Shown piece after piece: positions 44,190 to 56,100 of a stretch of 64,000 nucleotides of DNA. This stretch comes from Chaetoderma sp. LZ-2023a. Lineage: Eukaryota > Mollusca > Caudofoveata > Chaetodermatida > Chaetodermatidae. Below the pieces are notes generated by a model. It was not told the DNA's origin and ran no database searches. It saw nothing but the letters and a program-made list of their open reading frames with translations. The DNA lies in contig CM067372.1 in assembly GCA_034401795.1 (NCBI GenBank), positions 17,263,924-17,327,923 of the forward strand. Direction: 5' to 3'. Within the stretch, counting starts at the first letter, position 1. Every line of letters starts with the position of its first letter. The translations under genes were made by a program, and so were the position numbers.

Positions 44190-44252
44190 GAAATAGTTGT
44201 TGCCTATGGCATCAACATCTTCCAGTAAAATTAGTTTCAATATATTCAACAG
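44190..44252. repeat. Hairpin element right half (copy 11)
   Basis: GTTGTTGCCTATGGCATCAAC and the inverted arm AAATTAGTTTCAATATATTC, AACAG; left outer arm decayed. Confidence 0.55.
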
Positions 44253-44510
44253 CCTACCTGAATGATTACATTGATATCAGGATATTGGAGTGTCATGTGT
44301 ATAACAGTAGCTATGCCACAAATTAAGAAAATTGTAATAAATTTGGTAAAAAGGTTTGAAATGTAACTGAAATTTCAGTTACTGTTGCAATGTAACTGGT
44401 TACATTTCAGCTACCGTAGCTAAAAAATTCTTCAGTTACAAGTTACTTCAGTTACATGAAAAATGTAACTAAGTTACAGTCAGTTACAAGTTACAGTTAC
44501 CCCAGCCATG

Positions 44511-45799
44511 CACTTATGAACATCTAAACATGTGTTCAACATGTCAGCTGTCTCTTATGAATATCTAAACACATGTACGACATTTCAACTGTCCCTTATG
44601 AACACAAAAACATGTGTAGAACATTTCAGTTGACTCTTAGTACATATCCAACATTTCATCTGTCTCTTGTGACCATCTAAGCGCATGTATGACATGTCAG
44701 CTGTCTCGAAATCTAAACACATGTATGACATTTTGCCTGTCCCTTATGAACATCTAAGCACATGTACAACATTTCAGCTGTCCGTTATGAACATCTAAGC
44801 GCATATACAACATTTCAGCTGTCGCTCATGAACATCTAAACACATGTACGGCATACCAGCTGTCCCTTATGAACATCTAAACACATGTACAACATTTCAG
44901 CTGTCCGTTATGAACATGTAAACATGTATACACCATTTCAACTCTCTTATGAACATCTAAACACGTGTACAACATTTCAACTGTCTTATTAACATCTAAG
45001 CACATGTACAACATTTCAGCTTTCCTGTATGAAAATCTAAACATGTGTACAACATCGCAGCTGTCCTGTATGAACATCTAAACATGTGTACAACATCTCA
45101 GCTTTCCTGTAATGAACATCTCTCAGCTTTCCTGTATGAACATCTAAACATGTGTACAACATCTTAGCTTTCCTGTATGAACATCTAAACATGTGTACAA
45201 CATCTTAGCTTTCCTGTATGAACATCTAAACATGTGTACAACATCTCAGCTGTCCCGTATGAACATCTAAGCATGTGTACAACATTTCAGCTGTCCTGTA
45301 TGAAAATCTAAACATGTGTACAGCATTTCAGCTTTCCTGTATGAACATCTCTCAGCTTTCCTGTATGAACATCTAAACATGTGTACAACATCTTAGCTTT
45401 CCTGTATGAACATCTAAACATGTGTACAACATCTTAGCTTTCCTGTATGAACATCTAAACATGTGTACAACATCTCAGCTGTCCCGTATGAACATCTAAG
45501 CATGTGTACAACATTTCAGCTGTCCTGTATGAAAATCTAAACATGTGTACAGCATTTCAGCTTTCCTGTATGAACATCTAAACATGTGTACAACATCTCA
45601 GCTTTCCCGTATGAAAATCTAAACATGTGTACAACATTTCAGCTTTCCTGTATGAACATCTAAACATGTGTACAACATCTCAGCTGTCCCGTATGAACAT
45701 CTAAGCACGTGTACAACATTTCAGCTTTCCCGTATAAACATCTAAACATGTGTACAACATCTCAGCTGTCCCGTATGTACTTCTAAACACGTGTACAGC
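44511..45799. repeat. 41-bp minisatellite (main block)
   Basis: The unit is GAACATCTAAACATGTGTAC, AACATCTCAGCTGTCCCGTAT. A ~230-bp block with a truncated unit (AACATCTCTCAGCTTTCC) is itself duplicated at 45118 and 45347. It continues after the DIRS copy at 48813 and again at 49760. Confidence 0.94.
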
Positions 45800-48700
45800 A
45801 TTTCTACTTCGAATAATACTTACCAGATGTACTATTATGATAATGTCTATTATCTAATCTAGCTAAAAAAAACCCATTTAAAACGCCACACTCCATGGTT
45901 CATACTGTGTCCCAGAATTACCATAGCCGCCAGGTACAGAGTCAATTCCCAACAACAGTCAGATTCGTCTATTTTGCTCACAGTCAGATTTGTCTATTTT
46001 GCTCGACTATACAGTCGCATTTTTTCATAGTCTAAATTAGCTTGAATTTTTGCGGTTTGAGTACCCTGTGCACGATTTGATCGCTGGCTTAATGGAAGGG
46101 AAAGGAAAATCATCACAGGGGCAGGTTGTATCAATCTAGAATTAATACATTCATGCCGTAATGACTGTTTGAAATTTCCTTAAATTGGCACATTGTTTTA
46201 AAATGGTAGCCATTGTTGGAGTTGCTCCGTTACCCATTAACTTTTTAATCTTATCGGGGTACTCAGTTAATTTCTCTGGCGACTCGGTTCCTTCCAAGAT
46301 GGATGCGCCCGTAGCCAAGATGGCGGCGCCCATGATTAACGTTTTGTTTTGGCTTGGCGTGTCTATGCACTCTGTTTTATGCTGATCATTAGCTCTCGCA
46401 TCACTGTCGAGGGTGTTTGTAGCGATCGGTCTTATTTTCTTGGCTATTTTAACATTAGTTAATTACCAAGTCCTGTTTATTAAATTTTCTCTAAAAATGT
46501 TCAAATATTTCCTGCCTAAAACTTGATTATCATTCGTTTGAGAGAAAGTAAATTGTGCATGTTGCTCATCATCTTATCATGTGCAGCATTTTAATTCTTA
46601 TTCTGTGTTCGCAGAAGGGGAAGGGGCAAGGCAAGCCCCCGCCTGATACATTATGCTCGCGCTATAACCGTTTCATGAAGAGGAAGTTCACGGACCATCA
46701 CTGTTGCCTGCGTGAAGTGCAAAGTTGGAAGCCCTTGCGATGTATGCGCGACGTGGTCGTCGGAGATGGTGGTGAAGTTTGATCGTGATCGGCGTGCGCG
46801 TTTGGAGAGAATCGCGAGGGACAAGGCGGTCAAGGTGGATCAGGCGTCAGTCAAAGATCTGGAAGAGCGCCTGAATGAGCGGATGGACTCGGCCTTGGGT
46901 GTTTGAGTGGCCCAATTCAAGGCGATGTTTGAGTCTTTTCAGTCCACGGTCCCGTTGATGCAGGCTGGTGCAGGATTATCTATCAGTGGTCTGGCTAGTT
47001 CTGCGGAAGGACATACACCTGTCCTTCCTCTTGCTTTGGCTCAAGAGCCGACGGCGGAGGAAGAAGATATCCTCCTGATGGAAGACTCTGGCATGCCTGA
47101 GCTTTCACAGGTGAGTCAACCGGGTGGAGATGTCGACGTTCCGTCAGGCATTTTTCACCCAAATTTTGATCAGTCCAGACTGGCATCAGCCGTTTTATAC
47201 GGCTACCATCAGCGTCGCAGATGCTGTTATGACGGCTCTCGGAGTCCCATCTGCCGTAGTAGCGGCCGTGGTCCCAATTCCCATGCTGGAGCTGATGGAT
47301 TGCGGTGATTCTGTGTCTGGCGATTCGCTAGATACTGGAGCCGCAAGTAGTTGAGCCATGGACCCGCTTAAAGTGGGAAGTCTGGTCCATAGCTCTCAGC
47401 ATGGATCGTCGGGGGCCTTTTCATCCAAGGGTGAGAAGGAAGATGAAAATGGTAGTCCATTGATGGATGAATCATATTTTTGCACCGAAGCTGAATGGGT
47501 GCAGGTTCTTGGCTAGATGTCCGACATCGGTTCAGGGATCTCAACACGATGGAGCGGATGTCCGAGCGTGCGGCTAGCGCTCTGTCGAGTGGCTCTTCGG
47601 CCATGCCAACTCTTCCCTTGGACACTCAGACTTCTGACATGTGGGAAGTCGCGGCTTACCGTCTGGTTCCGCCGGAGTATTCTTTGCCCAAGGCCCCTAA
47701 GGGGATAAGGAGTAGGGTCCGCTTTCCAGAGCAAGCCTACCATCAGTATGCTCATGTTCCTTGGCTTTCAATCGGGGAAAGAGAAGCGCTGAATAGGCCG
47801 TTAGCCAGGAAAGTGACCCTTGGTTTCCCAGGCTAACACGGATCCCTTCAATGAGTTAACTCTCATTGAGGATGCGGCAAGAGTGGCTATGGCTGTGCTC
47901 TCGCACAGATGCACCATCCTGCAGGGTATGCTGACCTGCACGGCAGAAGATGGGGAAGTGCCAGAGGCTGCTCCCGGCTCAAGATTGCCTGGCCAGGGTG
48001 ATCACTAGGTCATTGGCGGAATGGAGGAGTGCTTCTGGATTGTGTAGAACCAGGACCAGAGATGAGGGCTGCGTTATCTTCCGCGCCCTTCATTGGTCCG
48101 GGCTTGTTTGGCATCTCGGCACGACAAGCCCTCCAAAATTACGTCTATGGTGGCAGAGCAGGAGGTTGTCGGCAAGTCGACAAAGAGGACTCGGCCGCAA
48201 CAGTTCTACAAGCAGCATCGACATGAGCAGCAGAGGCAGTGCCAAAGATCGCCTTTCCTTCTAGCCCGGAGCGCGGTCTAGACCATGAAAGTTTAGCACT
48301 ATGAGTCAGATGGCGGAACCTAAGCGTATGCTGGAGTTGTAGTCTCTTCACAACCTTCTATGTCGGATGGTAGATGAGAGCTGTTTCGAGCCTCACCTCC
48401 TCCCACCGTAGATTCTTGGCTGTCGAAATCCTGAGTTTATCATAATAGTACATCTGGTAAGCATTATTCGAAGTAGAATAAAAAAACATCGGCTTTTGTT
48501 TCTACGAGAATTGTTAATACTTACCAGATGTACTATGGCCTGTCTCAGCCGCCCCGCTGAGTTGAGGCTGAGCTGCTTTCGCTGTTTGTCAAGACACATA
48601 TAAGACGAATCTGACTGTTGTTGGGAATTGACTCATTACCTGGAGGCTATGGTAATTCATGGACACAGTATGGGCAGGACCAGGAGAGTGGAGTTTTTAT

Positions 48701-48812
48701 TGTTTATTTTGAGTTAGACTAGATAATAGACATTATCATAATAGTACTAATATTAAGCTAATGGTAAGTATTAACAATTCTCGTAGAAACAAATGCGGAT
48801 GCTTTTTTGATT
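45800..48812 (+). mobile_element. Second DIRS copy, shortened, in the 41-bp array
   Basis: Keeps both inverted terminal repeats, the leader with the YY1-like site, a decayed gag-like region (about 46600-48260) and the internal complementary region (48438-48535). It lacks the reverse transcriptase, RNase H and recombinase parts. It is the same family as 27803-34508 but clearly more diverged, hence older or a different subfamily, with many breaks. The flanks join as GTACAGC + ATT + CAGCCTTCCCG, matching an array unit to within one base, again with no target duplication. Confidence 0.88.
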
Positions 48813-49085
48813 CAGCCTTCCCGTATGAACATCTAAACATGTGTACAACATCTCGACTGTCCCATATGAACATCTAAACATGTGTACGACATTTCAGCTT
48901 TCCCGTATGACCATCTAAACATGTGTACAACATTTCAGCTGTCCCATATGAACATCTAAACATGTGTTCAAGATGTCAGCTGTCTTTTATGAACATCTAA
49001 ACACGTGTACAGCATTTCAGTTGTCTCTTATGAACATCTAAACACATGTACGATATTTTAACTGTCCCTTATTTATCTGAACACA
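48813..49085. repeat. 41-bp minisatellite, second block
   Basis: Units CCGTATGAACATCTAAACAT, GTGTACAACATC as before; the continuation of the array after the DIRS insertion. Confidence 0.92.
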
Positions 49086-49760
49086 TGTAAACAGTATATC
49101 ATCATTATAAGTAAAAGTACCCTCCCCCAAAAATATATAAATGTTTATTGTTGTATCTATAATCATAGACATCCATGTATATTATTGAACTTGACTATGT
49201 TCTGTGCTTGTCTGTTACGTAACTGTCTTGTCCTTATTTACTACCCATACGTATCGCAAAATAATAATAATAATAATAATAATAATAACCCAAGTGACTA
49301 ACTCTTACACACACCCTGTTACAGTATTATATGTTGGTTCGCGGACTGAGAGAGGCCCACTCCTGGAGTGTTTCTTTCCACTGTAATGACTGACAAGATA
49401 ATTGAACCGGTGGTGAACTCGGGGGGGGGGGGGGTGTTGGAGTGAGGTGTGAGAGGGTGCTGGGGTGTGGGGAGGGGTGGTCTCCTCTTGACCCGCAAAT
49501 TGACATATTTCCTCTTTGAAATTTAAACTTATTTTGGATCAAGGGTCAAAGTGTTAATAAGGAAGTAGTAAATGTAATGTCTGAATTTATAATTGTTTGT
49601 GTAAGTACTGTCTTGTCTAATTTATATATACCTGTATATATGTGTGTAAGGTGTCCTCCATAACAATAGGCACTGCCTTAGGCGGACAACCTGGTATGAT
49701 TTGTGAATTCGTTTATCTTGGAATTAATGAATAAATAATCTTGACTCTTGAATCTTGACT
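49086..49760 (+). mobile_element. Possible LINE-type 3' end inserted in the array
   Basis: A non-repeat block between array units. It ends in GAATTAATGAATAAATAATC and a short repeating tail CTTGACTCTTGAAT, as in LINE or SINE 3' ends that finish in short tandem repeats. It contains (AAT)n at 49261-49288 and a run of 12-13 G near 49422. No reverse transcriptase remains, so the class is a guess. Confidence 0.4.
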
Positions 49761-50560
49761 CTTATGAAGATCAAAACATGTGTAAAACATTTCAGGCGAC
49801 TCATGACCATCTAAGCACATGTATGACATGTCATCTGTCTCTTATGAAATCTAAACACATGACATTTCAGTTGACTCTTATGACCATCTAAGCACATGTG
49901 CGACATCTCATCTGTCTCTTATGAACATCTAAGCACATGTACGACATGTCAGCTGTCTTTTATGAAATCTAATCGCATTTATGACATTTCATTTGACTCT
50001 TATGACCATCTAAGCACATGTACGATATGCCAGCTGTCGCTTATGAACATCTAAGCACATCACAGCATGTCAGCTGTCTTTTATGAACATCTAAGCACAT
50101 GTACGACATGTCAGCTGTCTCTTATGAACATATAAGCACATGTACGACATGTCAGCTGTCTCTTATGAACATCTAAGCACATGTACGACATGTCAGCTGT
50201 CTTTTATGAACATCTAAGCACATGTATGACATATCAGCTGTCGCTTATTAACATCTAAGCACATGTAGGACATGTCAGCTGTCGCTTATGAACATCTAAG
50301 TACATGTACGACATGTCAGCTGTCTCTTATGAACATCTAAGCACATGTGGAACATTTCATCTGTCTATTATGACCATCTAAGCACGTGTACGACATGACA
50401 GCTGTCTCTTATGAACATCTAAGCACATGTACGACATGTCAGCTGTCGCTTATTAACATCTAAGCACATGTACGACATGTCAGCTGTCTCATGAAATCTA
50501 AGCACATGTATGACATTTCAGCTGTCCCTTATGAACATCTAAACACATTACGACATTTTG
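49761..50560. repeat. 41-bp minisatellite, third block
   Basis: Units of the type GAACATCTAAGCACATGTAC, GACATGTCAGCTGTCTCTTAT. This block uses the TCTCTTAT / AAGCACATG variant, distinct from the CCCGTAT variant of the middle block. Confidence 0.93.
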
Positions 50561-52555
50561 CCTGTCCCATATGAACCTAAGTGCACTATGTACCGATTTA
50601 AAAGAATCTGCACAGTGTACACCGATGACCAAGAAGAACTTGATGTAACTAAGAACTGTCACTGAGGACAGGAATCCGTGGTCATGACTAATTGCTGCTG
50701 CAGAATGTTCTCAAACTACTGCTGCCACAGGACACAGTATACCACAGCCACAGGACACAGTATACCACAGCCACTTAATGTATCCTGCTTCATATTATGC
50801 TTTGCTTCTGTTATCTAGAGGAGCACTTAATGACATTAAATGTACTTTGTGTAAGCTTGAACTCAGGATTATGAGTATATCTGTTACAGTCTGGCTGTAC
50901 CCCTTACTGACAGAGAACTTCACGTTCACGTTTCACCTGTTACAAAGGGTTGATAGATAAAACTAAATTTGTACAATATAATTATTTAATATTACAACGT
51001 GGGTTAAGTACTGCCTCGCATCGCATCAGAAATACAACATACTATATTATGGACTTCTAATTGCATCTATTTACTAGAGGGATCCGAGCTGTCACTCAAA
51101 TATATGACGTCGTGCTACATTACATCATATGTAGGCTGACGTCATAATACATAGTGGCGTATTTAGCTACGCTATGAACATTGAAAAGTCCATCAAGTGT
51201 ACTAATTGTGTATTTAACTCTTTATTATTGAATAGCCTGTTGAAGATTTTGAAACTCGTTTGACTGTGTGCTGTTGCTGCCATAGGTGCCAACAGCACCC
51301 AGTCAAATTAGTTTCAACATATTAAACGCGTTAGCTTGAAATTGGGAATTCAGGATTCAAAGTATATAAGTCGATCCCAACAAACGCAAAGCTTGGGCGG
51401 AGTTTAGCTATAAATGGGCGGGTCATAGCTCTAAATGAATCTGTATTATGCTGCCAAATACCCTCTGTGTATGCCCATGGTGTTTGCTTCTTGATAGTGG
51501 TGCCTGTAACATCCGCAGCCATCCCTGCTGAGAAAGACCAAACGTCTGTAGAGACCAGCAAAGCCTGATCCATAATGTGATGCTTATAGAATAGACAGGT
51601 TTGCTTGCTATGTATGATGGATCATACTAAGATAGCTCTACAAAACTGCTCGTGTGTTTAAATTAAACAAAGATAAAACCCTATAAATAAATACTTCACA
51701 ATAATTGTTTTGTGTCTTAAGGCTGTATATGCATTGAAATTAACAGACGTAAAGTGTATCACTGTTCATCGCCTCCAGAGTTATGCAGTGGTCACTTACA
51801 CACAGCGAGGTTTTTACCCATTGATTATGGGAACGGAGTGATGGCACACACACTGACAACTCAACGAAGCGTGTCCGCCCCTCCCCCGCTCCTTACTGCC
51901 TAGTTGCTACTATTTCACGTTACAAAATACATTGTTTAGTTGCAAAAAGGAAAAGCCACCTACAAATTGAAGGGAGACGTAGTTACCCTCTGCACCACGG
52001 TCTAGATTCGATATTGTGTTAAGCTATCACAGGTTCCTCAATCCTCCCCCCCCCCCTCACCACCTCCAACAAGTTGATTATTTTGATGACGAACTACGCC
52101 TAGTGAGACTTGAATCTAAACATAGAGCCATGCATGCTTCGGGCTATGCCGAGAATAATCCCGTTAGTGTTAGCTTCGCTGTTCGACTCGATACTAGAGC
52201 GTTAGTGGGAGGGCGAGACCGTTCGATAGGACGATGAGCTAAAACTGGAAAGGCCTATTGAGGAAGAGCAGAATCCAGGGCTCACTCCTCTGCACGTCAC
52301 CTGACAGTGTAAATCGCTATGTAGCCCGAAACATTGCTTTCCAGTCCTGTAACGTCCCCGTGAAAGTCCAGATGCACTTATAAGTAGCTAGATGTGTTTC
52401 AATAATGCTATATAAGTGTGACAACTGGGCAGCTCCATTGGCTCTCTTGGAAACGTGATGCTTGCCCTCGCAAGGATTTGCGAGTCCACGAATCACCTTT
52501 AACAACAGTCTAATTCGAAATGCAGCGCTTTACAAACTATGCCACACTGTTCCTC
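50561..52555. other. Mostly unrecognised sequence
   Basis: Contains a small duplication (CCACAGGACACAGTATA, around 50733-50775), a hairpin element with its linker (51237-51430) and a C-rich run near 52046. An open frame at 52016-52237 of 73 codons begins with a Pro run and has no recognised product. No gene is supported. Confidence 0.4.
51237..51430 (-). repeat. Hairpin element copy 12 with linker
   Basis: Arms CTGTTGAAGATTTTGAAAC / GTTTCAACATATTAAACG and a strong inner stem GTGCTGTTGC / GCCAACAGCACC at 51237-51328. Then GGGAATTCAGGATTCAAAG and GGCGGAGTTTAGCTATAAA, GGGCGGGTCATAGCT, the family's other segments in reverse. Confidence 0.75.
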
Positions 52556-52860
52556 TATTTGTGGTGGTAGCGTGGTTCCACTATCTATGAGTGTAGCGTG
52601 GTTTCCTCTATCTGTGAGGGTGGTGCAGGTTCCACTAACTGTGAGGGTAGTGCAGGTTCCACTATCTGTGGGGATAAGATGGTTCCACAATCTGAGGGAA
52701 GCGTGGTTCCGCTATCTGTGATGATAGCGCAGGTTCCACCGTCTCTGACGGTAGCGCAGGTTCCACTATCTGCGAGGATAGTGTGGTTCCATTATCTGTG
52801 AGGGTAGCGCAAGTTCCACAACCTGTGAGGGTAGCGCAGGTTCCACTGTCCACTAGTGCG
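52556..52860. repeat. 27-bp minisatellite, ~11 units
   Basis: The unit is close to GTTCCACTATCTGTGAGG plus GTAGCGCAG, with GCGTG / GCAGG variants. Confidence 0.92.
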
Positions 52861-53074
52861 GAATTTTAAGTACCAGGATCCAGCAAGTACATCAGGCATG
52901 CAGAAGGAGCAATCTAGGACCACTATAGCCGATAAGGAATATGACACTAGACTCGGACAAGACACGGTGGAAGGTTGAAGAAAATTTAATTATTGCAGCC
53001 GAGTTTCCACACAGATGAAGAACACAGACACTAAATCATCATCACCAATTGTTCACGCTTTAAAACCCATTATA

Positions 53075-53130
53075 TGTAGGTGATTCGCCTGGTTATAGCC
53101 GCCATATATGCAAGTGATTAGCTTAGATAT
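53075..53130. repeat. 34-bp array, left part
   Basis: GTAGGTGATTCGCCTGGTTA and GCCGCCATATATGCAAGTG match the units at 57700-57874, from which they are separated by the 4.57-kb element. Confidence 0.8.
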
Positions 53131-56100
53131 TGTAGCACGGACAGGTACGAACCATCCCAGCTTGGCTGGGTATGGAACGACTGCTCCGGGTACGTTCCAA
53201 GTACTCCCTCCTGGGTAGGATAGTGCACGTGTATAAAGCCATATGAGAGAGGGTTTCTATAAAAAGGCTAAGTCCATGAGATCGCGTAGCGCGCATGGAC
53301 ACGTGTCAGAGCTTCCCTGACAACACGTGTCAGCATTGGGAGAGAATGCGTACTTAGAGTGTACCGGGTTGGTGCACGTGATTTCTTTCAGTCACTCCAT
53401 TCTCGTCGTTCTTGGTACCAATCAGGACCAGAATGAGACGAGGATTCCAAAACTGTTTACTTTTTATACCCCGCCAAAAAATTGTGCTGGGTATTATGTA
53501 ATGTGCGCCGTCCGTCCGTCCGTCCGGGCGGGCGGGAGGTCGGGCATGCGGGCGGGTGGCAGAGTGGTTTCCCGATGATAACTCTGTTACCCTTTGTCGG
53601 ATCGTATTGAAACTTCATAGGGTGGTGGGACTAGGCCTGGGGAAGAAATCTATCGAAATTGACGATAATCCGAAATCCAACATGGCCGCCAGCCACCGGC
53701 GGCCATCTTGGAAATTGGTTTCCGGATGATAACTCCATTACCGTTTGTCGGATCGCATTGAAACTTCATAGGGTGGTGGGACAAGGCCTGGGGAAGAAAC
53801 CTATCGAAATCGACGATGATCCTAAATCCAACATGGCCGCCAGCCACCGGCGGCCATCTTGAAAATTGGTTTCTGGATGATAACTCAGTTACCGTTTGTC
53901 GGATCGCATTGAAACGTCATGGAGTGGTTGGACCAGGACTGGGGAAGAAACCTATCGAAATTGACAACGATCAGAAATCCAAGATGGCCGCCAGCCACCG
54001 GTAGCCATCTTGAAAATTGGTTTCCGGATTATAACTCCATTTATCGAATCGCTTTGAAACTTCATAGAATGGTTGGACTAAGTCTGCGGAAGGAAGAAAC
54101 CTATCGAAATGACAATGATCCGAAATCCAAGATGGCCGCCAGCCACCTGTGGCCATCTTGAAAATTGGTTTCCAGATGATAACTGTTATCGTTTATCGGA
54201 TCGCTATGAAATTTCATAGGGTGGTTCGACTACCTCTGTGGAAGAAACCTGTCGAGTATGACAATGATACGAACTCCAAGATGGCTGCCAGCCACCTGTG
54301 GTCATCTTGAAAATTGGTTTCCAGATGATAACTCTGTTATCGTTTATCGGATCGCTATGAAATTTCATAGGGTGGTTCGACTACCTCTGTGGAAGAAACC
54401 TGTAGAGATTGACAATGATACGAACTCCAAGATGGCTGCCAGCCACTGGTGGCCATCTTGAAAATTGGTTTCCAAATGATAACTCCGTTACCGTTTATCG
54501 GATCCCTTTGAAATTTCATAGGGTGGTTGGACTAGGTGGGGAGAAAAAACTTCTTGAAATTGACGATGATCCGAACTCCAAGATGGCCGCCAGCCATGGG
54601 CTGCCATCTTGAAAGTTGGTTTCTGGATTTCATTTATTGGATCACTTCCTATGGTCGTTGGAATATGTCTGGTAAAGAAATATCAAAATTTACGATAATA
54701 CGAAATCTAGTATGGCCGCCAGTCAGCAGCATCCATCTTGAAAATTGGTTTCCGGACGATACCTCCTTGACCGTTTAGCAGATCGCTTTGACACTTCATA
54801 AGGATTGCTGGTCTGATGGGGCTGAGGAAGAAATAAATATTTTCTGATAGCTCTCATTCATTGGCTTGTCATCATGGCGGGGTATTATGCGCCGTTTGCG
54901 GAGCTCTTGTTTAAAATTGGACCAGATATGGCCGAGTTATCCTTAAATGGCTCATTTAAATTATTTTCAAAATATTACTGGGACGTCGTAATCGCGTATA
55001 TGTATTAAATGAATGGGGAATGCGCCTGTCACGTGATAGCATCGTCACCTCTTCTAGCTGCACGCTGATAAGCTACAGAAAAATCAAGAATCGAGACCAC
55101 ACTTCGGCACGAGAGAGCAAGTGGTAGGGTGTGTGGCCAGAGCAGTGCTAGAGGTGGGCAACTGCTTACTGACTGTGGCTCCCTATTAGCCACAGCAGTG
55201 CCTTTCGGAATTTAGTTCTCCTAATCTGGTCAGTAATCGACATCCGCAATCACATAGTTTTTGTAAGCCCTTGGAAGGCCATCGGGGGCAACTAAATAAG
55301 TAGAGAATTCCTCACTACTAACACTTCAGAGGAGCCTTCCCGTGGATGGGCCTCGCAGCCCAGATGTAATCTCTACAGCATGTAGAACAAGTGGTAATTC
55401 TTGGTGGATAACTCATCAGATCTTCTGGACCACGCTGAAAAGTGGTATTCAAACTTCCGCGCAGTATGTCGTGTGTTTAATTAAATGTTAGGCCACAGTC
55501 TGGTGGGACTCTGCCTGGTACACCACAAGAGCTATGCGATGCATCATGTATGGTGTACCCAGTTATGTACATGCATTGTTTAATTGCAACTGTAGCCGTC
55601 TATGTTACGGGCATCTTTCAAACTACCATTACCGGACGGACAATTTAACATACTGTTTAAATTATTAAGTTATTATGACTATCTAATGGACATCCAACTA
55701 CAGCCATTCTTCTTCACCGTCTTGAGAGTGAGCCACATCAATCAACAGTTCGCCTGCAGTGATTTCCCAGCAACTTCAGAATTGTGCCATCTCGCGTTCC
55801 TCATCTGTAACGCAGTGATTTATGAACTCTTTTCGTACCGATGACCAATAGGTACTCAAGTAGCTATACTACTCAACTATTGTACTATTATATGTATTCA
55901 TTCATTCCATTATAGGTACTGATGACTAATAGTTACCTCTCCGGTCGTCTGAGACCGCATTTTATAGTTTATATCTTTTTACTGTATATATTATCCTTAT
56001 TTTTGTGCTCACAACTAACGAGCACCGCAAGGTCCTATGGCCTGATTTACTGTTAGCACTGTGATAGTTAGTTACGTATATGGCAAGCAGCCATCCTAGT

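Larger units (their letters stand above)
42472..44510. mobile_element. hAT-like non-autonomous element (2039 bp) in the 41-bp array
   Basis: The ends TAGGCCTGGGGTCAGTTAC (left) and complement CATGGCTGGGGTAACTGTA (right) are flanked by the 8-bp duplication CACTTATG (42464-42471 and 44511-44518). Both ends are packed with GTTAC/GTAAC repeats, including the palindrome GTTACATTTAAATGTAAC, probably transposase-binding sites. No transposase seen. Four to five hairpin-element copies or remnants lie inside. Confidence 0.8.

Noticed and set aside
52016-52237. 73-codon frame starting with a Pro run
   Set aside because: No homology, splice context or repeats support it; the Pro run comes from a C-rich tract.
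53650-54778. Frames with [13 protein letters not shown] repeats
   Set aside because: They fall on ~150-bp non-coding repeat units and are open in overlapping frames.
55095-55115. TTCGGCACGAG, which resembles a cDNA library adaptor
   Set aside because: It is preceded by AC rather than the full adaptor and sits in continuous genomic sequence; most likely chance.
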